DNA from: Faecalicatena contorta
GTDB taxonomy: Bacteria; Bacillota; Clostridia; Lachnospirales; Lachnospiraceae
DNA length: 64,000 nt
Assembly: GCF_039521745.1 (NCBI RefSeq)
Contig: NZ_BAAACT010000196.1
Strand: one strand, 5' to 3'
Part shown: one piece after another, positions 15,105-24,278 of the stretch
How the letters are laid out: the number at the start of each line of letters is the position of its first letter
How positions within the stretch are numbered: the first letter of the stretch is position 1
Notes under the pieces: model-generated
Told to the model about the DNA's origin: nothing
The model's input: only the letters and a program-made list of their open reading frames with translations
The model's database searches: none
Translations under genes and position numbers: made by a program

Positions 15105-15151
15105 TTGACAAAACAAAATTAGGGTGATATATAAACATTGTAACAAACAAT
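15105..15151 (+). promoter_or_regulatory. Promoter and possible operator of the deoC-like gene
   Basis: TTGACA (15105-15110), 17-bp spacer, TATATA (15128-15133). An ATTGT-N5-ACAAT dyad sits just downstream (about 15137-15151) and AACA-AA-TGTT just upstream, suggesting repressor control, perhaps by the DeoR-family protein encoded at 29.9 kb. Confidence 0.6.
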
Positions 15152-15211
15152 ATATTGAAAATGCGCATCAATATAATAGCAAGGAAAAGTGGATTATTAG
15201 GAGGATTTACA

Positions 15212-15901
15212 ATGTTGACAGTGAACGAATTTGCAAAGCATTTAGACTTAGCATATCTGGCGCCGAATTTACAGAAGGAAGATATCATCGAGGCATGTAA
15301 TATTGCTAAGAAGTATCATGTAAATGCGGTGAACGTGAACTCCTGCTGGGGAGAACTTGTTGTAGAAGAGTTAAAGGGAAGCGATGTTGGACCAAGCGCT
15401 GTCATTGGTTTTCCGTATGGCGCGATGTGCACAAAGGCAAAGTTATTTGAATTAGAAGAGATGGTAAAGCTTGGATGTACTGCATGCGATATGGTGGTGA
15501 ACATCGGAGCTGTGAAAGATAAAAACTATGAACTTGTACGTCATGAGATCAGCGAGTTCGTAAGGATCTGCGGTGAGGGCTGCGATACAAAGCTGATCTT
15601 CGAAGTCGGATTTTTGACTGACGAAGAGATTGCAGAGCTGACAAGGATTTGCTGTGAGTGTGGCGTTACATATGTAAAGACGGCTACCGGATCACAGGCA
15701 TTCCCGACTTTGGATCAGGTTAAGATCATGAAAGCGAATCTTTCCGGAAATACAAAGATTAAAGTTTCCGGGGTACCGAGAACATTTACCATGCCGGCAG
15801 TCCTCCACATGTTTGAACATATGGGTGTCAGCCTGGTAGGGACAAGAAGTGCAGGTAAACTTGTCGAAGAATACAGCAAATATCTGGAAGAATTGAAATA
15901 G
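15212..15901 (+). CDS. deoC: Deoxyribose-phosphate aldolase-like protein (DeoC/LacD-type)
   Basis: This 229-residue TIM-barrel class I aldolase is expected to split 2-deoxyribose-5-phosphate into acetaldehyde and glyceraldehyde-3-phosphate. The Schiff-base lysine is Lys156 in TYVKTATGS, and the DERA-like segments CDMVVNIGAVKDKNY and SAVIGFPYGAMCTKAKLFE are present. I choose ATG 15212, which has AGGAGG 8 nt upstream; an upstream in-frame ATG (15155) lacks a site. It lies 11 bp from a transaldolase-like gene and a few kb from phosphopentomutase, consistent with deoxynucleoside breakdown, though it diverges from classic DeoC and its substrate could differ. Confidence 0.8.
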   Translation: MLTVNEFAKHLDLAYLAPNLQKEDIIEACNIAKKYHVNAVNVNSCWGELVVEELKGSDVGPSAVIGFPYGAMCTKAKLFELEEMVKLGCTACDMVVNIGAVKDKNYELVRHEISEFVRICGEGCDTKLIFEVGFLTDEEIAELTRICCECGVTYVKTATGSQAFPTLDQVKIMKANLSGNTKIKVSGVPRTFTMPAVLHMFEHMGVSLVGTRSAGKLVEEYSKYLEELK

Positions 15902-15912
15902 TGGAGGGTGTT

Positions 15913-17226
15913 ATGCAGACAGTGAATTACAGTTTGGCCTCTCTCGTGGGAGGAGAGATTCAGATCGTATCAAATGATGAAGGCTATGTCAGAAGAGCGC
16001 TTCATCAGAATATCAGTCTTGAGGAATATGAATTCCTGCTGAAAAGAATACGTTATATTGGCGTAAGCGACAGGTTCAGGGATGTCATAGACTTATTCAA
16101 GGTTCCGGAAGGCGAGACGCCGGCCGGTTTCAAGATCGAATATAATATGAAAGAGAACCAGATATTGGAGATAGATTTGGTTCGGAATATATCGTATGAT
16201 AAAAATGGATTAAAAAGACCGACCAAGTTCATTTATTCTGCAGATACAGCCAATCCGTATGAAGTGGAGCCGATCAAACACCTCATCGGGAACCTGACCT
16301 GCAATCCGGGGATTATCTACGACCTGTTCATCAATAATCCACAGGCAAATGTGGGGCATAAGTTTAAGACCAGGAACGAAGTCATGAGTGAGATCGCTGA
16401 TATTCTCGGACCAGGTTGTGACATCAGTGTTGAGGTAAACAATCCATTTGCCGATTTTGAACAGATACTTGAGGAGGCAGAGGAATTCAGAGAGATGTTC
16501 TCTGATTACCGGATGGTACTCAAGATTCCCCATACAGGCCCGGTAAATGCAGAGAATGTAGGTGAGCTGCTGGCAGGTGACAAGAAGCTTTCTACACGCT
16601 GGAATCAGGCGGCTACGAAGGATTATCTTTACGGGCACAACCTAGCGCTGAAGATGAAGGAACATGGGTTCAGAGTAAATTATACGTTGATGTTTGAACC
16701 TTGGCAGACGGGCATGGCATTGCAGGCAAAGCCATATTTTATCAATAGTTTTGTACGCCAGCGCTTTGGTGTTACAACTTATATTAATGGGCTTCTGAAT
16801 GCATACCAGACTACATATGACGATAGATTTCTGCAGGCCCTGCGCAGCTTTATGATCGAATGGGATTTCCTCTCCAAGAATGACCAGGATGTGGATCTGC
16901 GTCTGGTTGAAAAGGTGGCAAGAGAGACAGTTGAATATAGAAAGATCAACGAACGCGAAGGATTCGACGGCATGGACGGCGTAAGGCATAACTTACGGAT
17001 GCTTCGGAATTCTAATCTGGAGGACACCAGGCTGATCATCTGCAGTATCGAAGGTTCCAGAATGTATCCGGAGCTGGACAAACTGATGACAGAAGATGAG
17101 TTCAAAGATATGACGGACAGGATTGTAATTACGACAGAACCAAGTTACTTAGCACAAAATACATCGGCACCGCAAATTATTACATATCAGAGAAGATTCA
17201 TGAACGCTGCGAATGGTGAGAAGTAG
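15913..17226 (+). CDS. Transaldolase-family protein (long form)
   Basis: A 437-residue protein whose C-terminal two-thirds carries transaldolase/fructose-6-phosphate aldolase signatures: LTCNPGIIYDLF (like TTNPSLI, near 129), DISVEVNNPFADF, the Schiff-base lysine region VLKIPHTGPVN, and VNYTLMFEPWQTGMALQAKPYFINSFV (like NVTLIFS..QA...YISPFV). The N-terminal ~120 residues are extra and unrecognised. It could act in pentose phosphate rearrangement beside the DeoC-like aldolase and the cluster's transketolase. The exact substrate is unknown. ATG 15913 has GGAGGGTG upstream. Confidence 0.7.
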   Translation: MQTVNYSLASLVGGEIQIVSNDEGYVRRALHQNISLEEYEFLLKRIRYIGVSDRFRDVIDLFKVPEGETPAGFKIEYNMKENQILEIDLVRNISYDKNGLKRPTKFIYSADTANPYEVEPIKHLIGNLTCNPGIIYDLFINNPQANVGHKFKTRNEVMSEIADILGPGCDISVEVNNPFADFEQILEEAEEFREMFSDYRMVLKIPHTGPVNAENVGELLAGDKKLSTRWNQAATKDYLYGHNLALKMKEHGFRVNYTLMFEPWQTGMALQAKPYFINSFVRQRFGVTTYINGLLNAYQTTYDDRFLQALRSFMIEWDFLSKNDQDVDLRLVEKVARETVEYRKINEREGFDGMDGVRHNLRMLRNSNLEDTRLIICSIEGSRMYPELDKLMTEDEFKDMTDRIVITTEPSYLAQNTSAPQIITYQRRFMNAANGEK

Positions 17227-17234
17227 TTTATTGA

Positions 17235-17270
17235 AGAGGCACCAGGGGCAGACTCAGGCGCCTCTTTTTT
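17235..17270 (+). terminator. Terminator after the transaldolase-like gene
   Basis: AGAGGC...GCCTCT stem followed by six T residues (17265-17270). Confidence 0.75.
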
Positions 17271-17365
17271 GCCGCTCCCGGCGTAAATACGGCACTATAC
17301 AGCATCCGCTGCCTACGCCGGGAGGCAATAGTCAGGATTGCGTTAAAAAGCGGGCAGGAGGAGAG

Positions 17366-17935
17366 ATGAAGAAAAGCCAGTATCTTATATTTGCGATTTT
17401 TGTGGGAATCCAGTCTTTTCTGCTTCAGCTGGTGGATCAGCTGATCGGTACGCATCTCGTATCCGGCGGCCACAGCGGATTTGTGTTTATAGCGTTTCAG
17501 GGCTGGGCGGTGTACTTTCTGCTGGGAAGCAGTGTGAAAGGAGCCGTAAAGGGGTTTTGCGGGTATGTCCTGGGGATTCTCTTTGCAGTGATTATGATTG
17601 GAATGTCGGCTGTTTTACCGGATCTGAAGCTTTTGACGGTACCGCTTGTGGCGCTGATTGTGGTTCCATTTATGATGTATTTTGAATTTGCCCCGTGGTG
17701 TATCAGTAATGTTGCCGTGTTCTTTGTCGGGGCGGGTGCCTTTTTCGGAATTAACAGCTATGTGGAAGGCATCAAGATGTGGCAGTCCGCAGGGATTGTA
17801 CTTTTATACTGTACATTCGGGCTGCTGTCCGGCTGGATGAGCGTTTTGTTTCGGAAATGGCTGGAAGGTAAAATTTGCGGCGTATCTGTTCCTGATTCCG
17901 GGCAGATACTGGAAAAGAAAGGAATGAATGGGTAA
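17366..17935 (+). CDS. DUF1097-like multi-pass membrane protein
   Basis: A 189-residue hydrophobic protein with about six predicted membrane helices, starting MKKSQYLIFAIFVGIQSFLL. It resembles DUF1097 inner-membrane proteins (segments AFQGWAVYFLLGSS and FMMYFEFAPWCISNVAVFFVGAGAFFG), whose function is not established. ATG 17366 is preceded by GGCAGGAGGAG; the frame extends upstream to 17213 but without a site and through the terminator. Its position at the head of the nucleoside gene run suggests a linked role, but nothing in the sequence shows it. Confidence 0.7.
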   Translation: MKKSQYLIFAIFVGIQSFLLQLVDQLIGTHLVSGGHSGFVFIAFQGWAVYFLLGSSVKGAVKGFCGYVLGILFAVIMIGMSAVLPDLKLLTVPLVALIVVPFMMYFEFAPWCISNVAVFFVGAGAFFGINSYVEGIKMWQSAGIVLLYCTFGLLSGWMSVLFRKWLEGKICGVSVPDSGQILEKKGMNG

Positions 17936-17984
17936 CAGTCCAGGCAAATCTGAACTGTTACATGGATGGAGGTGTATCAGGAAC

Positions 17985-18437
17985 ATGGGCAAGTTGGAAA
18001 TGTTAACAAAGTTAAATGATATCTGCTTATTTGTAAAAGACTTTCAGGGAGCTCTTAAATTCTATACAGAAAAGTTCGGGTTCAAAGTTAAGAGACTACA
18101 GCCAGACCCGGAGCACGCCAATTACGCGGAATTTGAATTCCATGGGACGGCAGTGACGCTCTGGGATAAAAAGGGGCTCTGCGAAGTAGTGGATCATACC
18201 TATATTGATGGAGATGGACATCATTTTATGATGGCTGTGAAGGTTCCGGCTCTGCAGGATGTAGACGATATAGCGGAAGAATTGATTGGCAACGGGGTAA
18301 ACTGCATCAAGGAACCGACTACCTACGGTTTTGGCTCCAGAGCGGCTTATTTTCAGGATTTTGAAGGAAATGTATGGGAAGTGTTTGCCTGGGAAGAAGG
18401 CAATGGCCCGGGTCTTCTGGATGAAGTGAAAGAATAG
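17985..18437 (+). CDS. VOC (glyoxalase/bleomycin-resistance fold) protein
   Basis: A roughly 150-residue vicinal-oxygen-chelate protein: LNDICLFVKDFQGALKFYTEKFGFKV at the start, AEFEFHGTAVTLWDK, then HHFMMAVKV and RAAYFQDFEGNVWEVFAW, i.e. two beta-alpha-beta-beta-beta modules with candidate metal ligands His and Glu. Family members are isomerases, dioxygenases or binding proteins, so a precise reaction cannot be given. ATG 17985 has GGAGG 12 nt upstream; ATG 17928, overlapping the previous stop, is an alternative. deoB follows 9 bp later. Confidence 0.75.
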   Translation: MGKLEMLTKLNDICLFVKDFQGALKFYTEKFGFKVKRLQPDPEHANYAEFEFHGTAVTLWDKKGLCEVVDHTYIDGDGHHFMMAVKVPALQDVDDIAEELIGNGVNCIKEPTTYGFGSRAAYFQDFEGNVWEVFAWEEGNGPGLLDEVKE

Positions 18438-18446
18438 GAGGAAGCC

Positions 18447-19628
18447 ATGCCAGGTTTTACAATTATCGTGCTGGACAGCGTAGGGGTCGGTGAGCTTCCG
18501 GATGCAGCAGAGTTCGGAGACACAGGAACCAATACGCTGAGGCATGTGGACGAGTACAGAGAAGGGCTGAATATCCCGAATCTAAAGCAGCTTGGGCTAT
18601 ACAATATCCAGGGCACAGGACTTACTGGGGTCAGAGCTCCCAAAGGGTGTTTCGGAAAAGCTGCAGAGCTGGGAAAGGCAAAGGATACAACGAATGGACA
18701 TTTCGAGATTGCCGGACTGACCGTGAAGACACCGTTCAAAGTATTTGGGGAATCCTTTCCGCCGCGGATTATCGAAGAGCTGGAGCGGCGGATTGGGACG
18801 AAGGTGATAGGGAATTATCCGGCATCTGGTACCGAGATCATCAAAGTACTGGGAGATGAGCATGTAAAGACCGGGTATCCGATCGTTTACCTGTCGGCGG
18901 ACAGCCTGATGCAGATTGCGATGCACGAAAGTATCATCCCTTTAGAGAGGCAGTATGAGATCTGCCGGATTGCCAGGATGCTCCTTACAGGGGATGACAC
19001 GGTAAGCCGTGTGATCTGCAGGCCGTTTACGGGGGAAAGCGGCAGCTATTACCGCACGGAAAACAGGAAAGACTTTTCCGTAGACCCGCCGGGATATACA
19101 ATTTTGGATCTCCTGCACGAGAAAGGGAAAGAGGTGATCGGCGTCGGGAAGATTGAAGACATTTTCAACAGGCGCGGCCTGACAGAAATCAATCACACGA
19201 AGAATAACAGAGAAGGCATACAGGCTGCCCTGTCTTATCTGAAGACAGGATTTGACGGACTTTTATTTGTGAATCTGGTTGATTTTGACATGCTGTACGG
19301 ACACCGCAATAATCCGCAGGGATATGCCGAGGCGCTGGAGTACTTCGATACATTTGTACCTGAGATGGCCAGTCTTCTGAAGGAAGACGATATTCTCCTG
19401 ATCACGGCGGATCATGGGTGCGACCCGACGACACCGGGAACAGACCATACAAGAGAGTATATTCCGATCGTCGTATACGGGAAGCGTCTGAAGGCAGGAA
19501 TTAATATAGGAACCAGGAGTACATTTTCAGACATTGCGGCGACCGTTGCAGAATATTTTGGCTATGAGTTTGAGGCGGGTACCTCTTTTCTGAAGGAGAT
19601 AGAAAGGGAAGGTAGGATATATGGATAG
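18447..19628 (+). CDS. deoB: Phosphopentomutase
   Basis: This 393-residue alkaline-phosphatase-superfamily enzyme interconverts (deoxy)ribose-1-phosphate and -5-phosphate, linking nucleoside phosphorolysis to DeoC and the pentose pathway. Metal-site motifs are clear: VLDSVGVGELPDA at the N-terminus, GTNTL with the phosphorylated Thr, KDTTNGHFEIAG, and C-terminal ADHGCDPTTPGTDHTRE. AGGAGG precedes the ATG. Its end overlaps the alcohol dehydrogenase gene by 8 bp, showing operon structure. Confidence 0.95.
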   Translation: MPGFTIIVLDSVGVGELPDAAEFGDTGTNTLRHVDEYREGLNIPNLKQLGLYNIQGTGLTGVRAPKGCFGKAAELGKAKDTTNGHFEIAGLTVKTPFKVFGESFPPRIIEELERRIGTKVIGNYPASGTEIIKVLGDEHVKTGYPIVYLSADSLMQIAMHESIIPLERQYEICRIARMLLTGDDTVSRVICRPFTGESGSYYRTENRKDFSVDPPGYTILDLLHEKGKEVIGVGKIEDIFNRRGLTEINHTKNNREGIQAALSYLKTGFDGLLFVNLVDFDMLYGHRNNPQGYAEALEYFDTFVPEMASLLKEDDILLITADHGCDPTTPGTDHTREYIPIVVYGKRLKAGINIGTRSTFSDIAATVAEYFGYEFEAGTSFLKEIEREGRIYG

Positions 19629-20790
19629 TTTTGAATTTATGTCACCGACAAAGTTTATTCTGGATAAGGATGCAGACCAGCTTTGCGGGCAGGAAGTTAA
19701 GAAGATATCTGATCAAGTGTTATTTGTCCATTACGGGGATGATTACATGTATAAGTCCGGGCTCCACGCAAGGATTATCAAGGCTCTGGAGGCGGCGCAG
19801 GTGACGTATTATGAGCTGCCCGGGGTAGAACCGAATCCAAAGGTCGGCCTTGTCCGGGCGGGTGCAGCGCTTTGTAAGGAGCATCAGATCGGCTGTGTGC
19901 TGGCAGTCGGGGGCGGCAGTGTCATTGATACGGCTAAGGCAGTTGCCCTGGGGGCAAAATATGACGGTGATGTGTGGGACTTTTACAGCAAGAAGGCCGT
20001 TCCGGTTGATGCACTTCCTGTGGGCACGGTTATGACACTTCCGGCGACAGGAAGCGAAGGCAGTAACGGCAGCGTGCTGAATAATCCGGAGACAGGCGAG
20101 AGCGCGGATGTCATGGCAGATTTTTTAAGGCCGGCATTCACCTTAATGAATCCCGATCTGACACTGACGATACCGAAGAGACAGACCGTATTTGGCATTA
20201 TCGATATGTTCTCCCATGTACTGGAGCGGTATTTTTCAAGTTCTGTGGATGTGCATCTGACAGACTATATGTGCGAAGGTGTTATGAAGGCAATCTTAGT
20301 CAATGCCAGGGCGTTGATGGAGAACCTGGATGATTACAATGCGAGGGCTGAGTTCATGTGGACGGCTATTGTAGCACACAACGGGCTTCTTGCAGCCGGA
20401 AGGAATCAGGACTGGGCGACGCATACGATCGGCGCACAGCTGAGCGCGCAGTATAATGCGGTACATGGCTCGACCCTTTCCGTGTTATTTCCATGTTGGG
20501 CGAAGTACGTATACAAAGAGAATCTTCCGAGATTCGTACAGTTTGCGAACCGCGTGTTTGACGTTGAGATAGATTTCTATGACCAGGAGAAGACCGCTTT
20601 GGAGGGAATACGAAGATTGAAGGAATTTTTCCAATCTATGGGCGCTCCGGTGACATTAAAGGAAATCGGAGTCGAGAGCGATGAGAAGTTCCGGAAGATG
20701 GCAGAAGACGCATGCAGGTTCGGCAATATCGGTGGTTTGAAGGCTCTGAATGCCGATGATGTAGAAGCGATTTACAGAATGGCGCAGTAA
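19621..20790 (+). CDS. Iron-containing (NADH-dependent butanol-type) alcohol dehydrogenase
   Basis: This 389-residue group III alcohol dehydrogenase has the nucleotide loop GGGSVIDTAKAVALG (about 98-112) and C-terminal helices with metal ligands in DMFSHVLERYF, HNGLLAAGRNQDWATHTIG and NAVHGSTLSVLFPCW. The BdhA-type subgroup reduces short aldehydes with NAD(P)H. In this operon the likely job is removing acetaldehyde released by the DeoC-type aldolase and regenerating NAD+; that is inference from position. It overlaps deoB by 8 bp. Confidence 0.9.
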   Translation: MDSFEFMSPTKFILDKDADQLCGQEVKKISDQVLFVHYGDDYMYKSGLHARIIKALEAAQVTYYELPGVEPNPKVGLVRAGAALCKEHQIGCVLAVGGGSVIDTAKAVALGAKYDGDVWDFYSKKAVPVDALPVGTVMTLPATGSEGSNGSVLNNPETGESADVMADFLRPAFTLMNPDLTLTIPKRQTVFGIIDMFSHVLERYFSSSVDVHLTDYMCEGVMKAILVNARALMENLDDYNARAEFMWTAIVAHNGLLAAGRNQDWATHTIGAQLSAQYNAVHGSTLSVLFPCWAKYVYKENLPRFVQFANRVFDVEIDFYDQEKTALEGIRRLKEFFQSMGAPVTLKEIGVESDEKFRKMAEDACRFGNIGGLKALNADDVEAIYRMAQ

Positions 20791-20799
20791 GGTGGGTAT

Positions 20800-22125
20800 A
20801 TGAAGTATGAAATAGGTATCAGCGGGGCAGTCATCGTCTCGGCACACAACAGGTACCGGCCGTTTATCGGTTCGGTAGGCGTGTCCGGGGACCGGATTGC
20901 GGCCGTTATGGAAGGAAAACTAAAAAAGGAAGACTGTGAGGTCTGGCTGGATGCCGATGGAAAGATCCTGATGCCCGGACTTGTCAACGGGCACTGCCAC
21001 GGAGACATGACACTGGCGCGCGGGCTGGGGGATGATTTGACTTTGCTGGAACAAAACCATAAGTTTGCTGATACCGGGTGGTTTTATACCCTGATTGAAG
21101 ACGAGGACAGGTTCTATTCCCGGCAGCTAACCTATTGTGAGGCGCTGCTTTCCGGTACCACATTTATAATGGAAAATATGTACTGGGGGCTGGGAGGAGA
21201 CTCTGTCCGGGCGATGAAGGAGGTTGGTATCAGAGGCGCTCTGGCGGAGGACGTCCGGGTAGATTTTCAGAGACCGGATGAATTTATATCAGAACAATTT
21301 CTTACAGAATTTATCAGAGTGTGCAGAGAGAATGGTTTGGTTCCTGTACTGGGTGGGATTTCGGAAGAGGATTATGATACGGAGAGGCTGAAAAGGATTC
21401 AGGCAATCGCAGAGCGGCATAAGATATTGCTTACCTGCCATTTAGCGGAGAATACATGGCGGCAGGATATTGTAAAAGAGAAGTACCATGTGCCGGCGAT
21501 TGCATATCTGCATCAGAACCGGCTGCTGAATCCGGGCGTTATCGGCTCCCACGTAGTATACGCCTCCGAAGACGAGGTGCAGCAGCTTGCACAGACGGAT
21601 ACAAAAGTTGTGAATACGCCGCTGTGCGAGATGAAGATCCAGGACGGCATCGCGCCAATCCCGGAGATGGTTAAGCAGGGAGTTATTGTATGCCTGGGGA
21701 CAGACGGGGCTATGTGGAACAACTCCAACGACATTTTCCGGGAAATGAAAGGGATGTCGCTGCTCCATACGATCCATAAAGGAATCCGCAGTTTGAAGAA
21801 GACGGATATTCTGGATATGGCGACAATCAACGGGGCAAAGTGTTTTGGACTGGAAAACGACTATGGAACTATCGAAGCAGGGAAGAAGGCAGATTTTATT
21901 CTAATCGAGACAAGAGCTCCCCATATGCAGCCGATGCTTCTGGGGAAAATGGAGACGGTAACATCCGCTCTTATCTATAATGCAACAGGCCGTGACGTAA
22001 CGGATGTTTTTGTGGACGGAAGGCAGGTAGTAGCGGATGGTGTATTGCAGACAATAGACGTAAAGGATGTCATGGAAAAAGTGCAGAAAGTTTCGGAAAA
22101 AATAGGAAGGGCACTTTCTTCATAG
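20800..22125 (+). CDS. Amidohydrolase, nucleobase/nucleoside deaminase-like (MtaD/SsnA group)
   Basis: A 441-residue metal-dependent hydrolase with the HxH motif in MPGLVNGHCHGDMTLARG (about 60-77), further ligands in LTCHLAENTWR and VIGSHVVYASEDE, and the catalytic Asp in CLGTDGAMWNNSNDIF. This group includes S-adenosylhomocysteine/5'-methylthioadenosine deaminases, guanine and cytosine deaminases, and chlorohydrolases. Placement between deoB and a nucleoside importer suggests deamination of a purine or pyrimidine base or nucleoside, but the substrate is not determinable. It starts 9 bp after the previous stop, with AAGGTGGG upstream. Confidence 0.85.
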   Translation: MKYEIGISGAVIVSAHNRYRPFIGSVGVSGDRIAAVMEGKLKKEDCEVWLDADGKILMPGLVNGHCHGDMTLARGLGDDLTLLEQNHKFADTGWFYTLIEDEDRFYSRQLTYCEALLSGTTFIMENMYWGLGGDSVRAMKEVGIRGALAEDVRVDFQRPDEFISEQFLTEFIRVCRENGLVPVLGGISEEDYDTERLKRIQAIAERHKILLTCHLAENTWRQDIVKEKYHVPAIAYLHQNRLLNPGVIGSHVVYASEDEVQQLAQTDTKVVNTPLCEMKIQDGIAPIPEMVKQGVIVCLGTDGAMWNNSNDIFREMKGMSLLHTIHKGIRSLKKTDILDMATINGAKCFGLENDYGTIEAGKKADFILIETRAPHMQPMLLGKMETVTSALIYNATGRDVTDVFVDGRQVVADGVLQTIDVKDVMEKVQKVSEKIGRALSS

Positions 22126-22150
22126 AAAAAAGAAAAGGAAGGAACATATT

Positions 22151-23242
22151 ATGAAAAAACGAGTATTGGCAGTTATGCTGGCAGCAGTGATGGTGGTTGG
22201 ATTAGTGGCAGGATGCGGAAAGAAAAACGAACCTGCGGCCGCAGATGGGAAAGAGGATGGAGGAGAGAAGCAGTTAAAGGTTGCGCTTGTTGTAAACCAG
22301 AAGTTCGGAGATAAGGCCTCCATGGATGACCTTGCAAAAGGCGCGGATCAGGCGGCGGAAGATTTTGGGGTTGAGATTAAAAAGCTGGAGTCTGCTGAGG
22401 CTTCTAAATTTGAGGAAGATGTGCGGGCAATGTCCAAGGCCGGATATGATTTGATCGTAACCACATACGGTTATATGACAGACGCTACAAAGCTTGTTTC
22501 AAAGGAATATCCGGATACCAAGTATGCGGCAATCTTCCAGACTATCAATGACGGCAGTGATAAGTATGAAAATGTATGGGATACGGAATTCCACGGCGAA
22601 GGGGCGTTCTACCTTGGCGGCTATATTGCCGGAAAATTGACAAAAGCAAATCATGTAGGTTTTGTTGTAGGCGCGGAGGAGCCAACGCCAAATGCGGAAG
22701 GCAACGGCTTTATGATGGGCGTGAAGGCGGCCAATCCGGATGCAACTGTTGAATTTTCCTATGTTGGAAGCTATGAAGATCCGGCAAAAGCAAAAGAAGT
22801 AACAAGTGCTATGATCTCAAAAGGCTGTGATGTCATTCAGACAGACTCAGGCGCTTCTAATGCAGGCGTGGTTGAGGCATGTAAAGAGGCCGGCATCCTG
22901 TGTGCAGGTGAGATCAGCGATTACTATGACACATACGATGGCTTTTATGGTATTGAAGGCATTGGATTTGGCGACACCGTATATAAAGCAATTGAAATGC
23001 TGCAGAATGGAGAATATCCTGGCGGAGAGCAAGGAATCCGTGACCTGACAAACGGTGGTTACTTTATGGACTGGGATTCCTTCAGCAGATTTGCAGACAG
23101 TAACGACGAGTATAAAGATGTGATGAAAGCAGCGATTGAAGAAGCACAGAAACTGGAAGAACAGATTAAGGACGGTTCCTTAAAAGTTCCATTTAATACA
23201 GACGTGCCGAACTGGGAAAAAATCAAATCTTCAGCAGAATAA
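22151..23242 (+). CDS. BMP-family nucleoside ABC transporter substrate-binding lipoprotein
   Basis: A 363-residue lipoprotein with the signal MKKRVLAVMLAAVMVVG and lipobox LVAGC (Cys24), then a low-complexity linker. The PnrA/BMP fold follows: KVALVVNQKFGDKASMDDLAKG, DLIVTTYGYMTDATKLVSKEYPDTKYAAIFQ, GEGAFYLGGYIAGKLTKANHVGFV, CDVIQTDSGASNAG. Family members capture nucleosides for an ATPase with two permeases, encoded just downstream. Helps define the cluster's substrate as nucleosides. Confidence 0.92.
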   Translation: MKKRVLAVMLAAVMVVGLVAGCGKKNEPAAADGKEDGGEKQLKVALVVNQKFGDKASMDDLAKGADQAAEDFGVEIKKLESAEASKFEEDVRAMSKAGYDLIVTTYGYMTDATKLVSKEYPDTKYAAIFQTINDGSDKYENVWDTEFHGEGAFYLGGYIAGKLTKANHVGFVVGAEEPTPNAEGNGFMMGVKAANPDATVEFSYVGSYEDPAKAKEVTSAMISKGCDVIQTDSGASNAGVVEACKEAGILCAGEISDYYDTYDGFYGIEGIGFGDTVYKAIEMLQNGEYPGGEQGIRDLTNGGYFMDWDSFSRFADSNDEYKDVMKAAIEEAQKLEEQIKDGSLKVPFNTDVPNWEKIKSSAE

Positions 23243-23253
23243 ATTAAAAACAG

Positions 23254-23307
23254 CAGAGGCTGCCCCTCAAGCTGCAGTTACAGACAGCTTAAACAGGGCA
23301 GCTTCTG
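23254..23307 (+). terminator. Intra-operon hairpin after the BMP lipoprotein
   Basis: CAGAGGCTGCCC pairs with GGGCAGCTTCTG, with a nested AAGCTG/CAGCTT stem. No T run follows, so it may protect the highly expressed upstream mRNA rather than terminate. Confidence 0.5.
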
Positions 23308-23348
23308 TAAGATAGGAAAATAAACGAAGCATTGTTAAAGGAGAGTCA

Positions 23349-24191
23349 ATGATTATGGAAGAAAACATGAACAAAGCATCCGCACCAAAGGCAGAAAACG
23401 AGGGGGTATATCATCTCCAGCTGAAACCAGGGGATGTCCCGCCGTACGTGATCCTGCCGGGCGCTCCGGAGAGAACCTTAAAAATTGCAAGAAACTGGGA
23501 GGATGTGAAGGAAGTCGCATCCTACCGGGAATATAAAACAGTTACAGGAAAATATAAAGGGATGGATATGGCATGTACCTCCACAGGCATCGGCGGGCCA
23601 AGTTCCGAGATCTGCCTTCACGAGCTGAACACATTGGGCGTGCATACCTGCATCCGTGTGGGGACGACGGGCTGTATTGTACCGCAGTTTGATCTGGGGG
23701 ATCTGATCATCCCGGTTGCCTGTGTCAGAAAAGACGGAACCTCTGCCACTTATGTAGAGCCCGAATTTCCGGCATTTGCAAATACCTATGTGGTCATGGC
23801 CCTCATGGAGGCATGTGAGCGCCTGGGCTTCCGTTACGGACTGGGCCTGGATTACACGGTCGGCTCTTTTTACATCGGGCAGGGACGCCCCTTGAATGAG
23901 GATGGAAGCGGATACTGGCCTTCCTTTGCAGAAAAGATCATCCCGGATCTGCAGACTGCCGGCGTGACGAACATTGAGATGGAGACTTCCGGACAGTTTG
24001 TTGTAGGTTATCTGCACGAAATGAGGATGGGAGCGATTCTTTCCGTAATTTCCAACAGAGTACTAGACCGCTGGGGCGATAATGGCGGGGAAGAAAAGGC
24101 CTGTCTGGCTGCGGCTGAAGCCATGAAAATACTTAAAGAATGGGATGAAACAGGCGAAGTTAAACTGAGCGTAAAGAAAAATCAGGTATAG
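23349..24191 (+). CDS. Nucleoside phosphorylase (uridine phosphorylase-like)
   Basis: This 280-residue PNP/UDP-superfamily enzyme cleaves a nucleoside with phosphate to base plus (deoxy)ribose-1-phosphate, feeding DeoB. Motifs: PPYVILPGAPERTLKIA, the phosphate/ribose loop CTSTGIGGPSSEICLHELNTLGVHTCIRVGTTG, and the ribose-binding NIEMETSGQFVVGYL. It is longer than E. coli Udp (~253) with an N-terminal extension. Base preference cannot be read reliably. AAGGAG lies just before ATG 23349; an in-frame ATG at 23355 is an alternative. Confidence 0.88.
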   Translation: MIMEENMNKASAPKAENEGVYHLQLKPGDVPPYVILPGAPERTLKIARNWEDVKEVASYREYKTVTGKYKGMDMACTSTGIGGPSSEICLHELNTLGVHTCIRVGTTGCIVPQFDLGDLIIPVACVRKDGTSATYVEPEFPAFANTYVVMALMEACERLGFRYGLGLDYTVGSFYIGQGRPLNEDGSGYWPSFAEKIIPDLQTAGVTNIEMETSGQFVVGYLHEMRMGAILSVISNRVLDRWGDNGGEEKACLAAAEAMKILKEWDETGEVKLSVKKNQV

Positions 24192-24229
24192 GTACGAAGA
24201 GACCGTTTATATAGCGGATGAGTAGAAAA

Positions 24230-24261
24230 GGCAACGGTTCAGACCTGCCTGAACTGTTGCC
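24230..24261 (+). promoter_or_regulatory. Hairpin directly upstream of the importer ATPase gene
   Basis: GGCAACGGTTCAG pairs with CTGAACTGTTGCC (13 bp, one G-T) over a 6-nt loop, ending just before the ribosome binding site at about 24268. It could be an mRNA stabiliser or an attenuator. Confidence 0.5.
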
Positions 24262-24278
24262 AGAAAAGGAAGGATAAT

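Noticed and set aside
15155..15211. Upstream ATG extension of the deoC-like gene
   Set aside because: No ribosome site; it lies right after the promoter, and the AGGAGG-supported ATG at 15212 fits family length.
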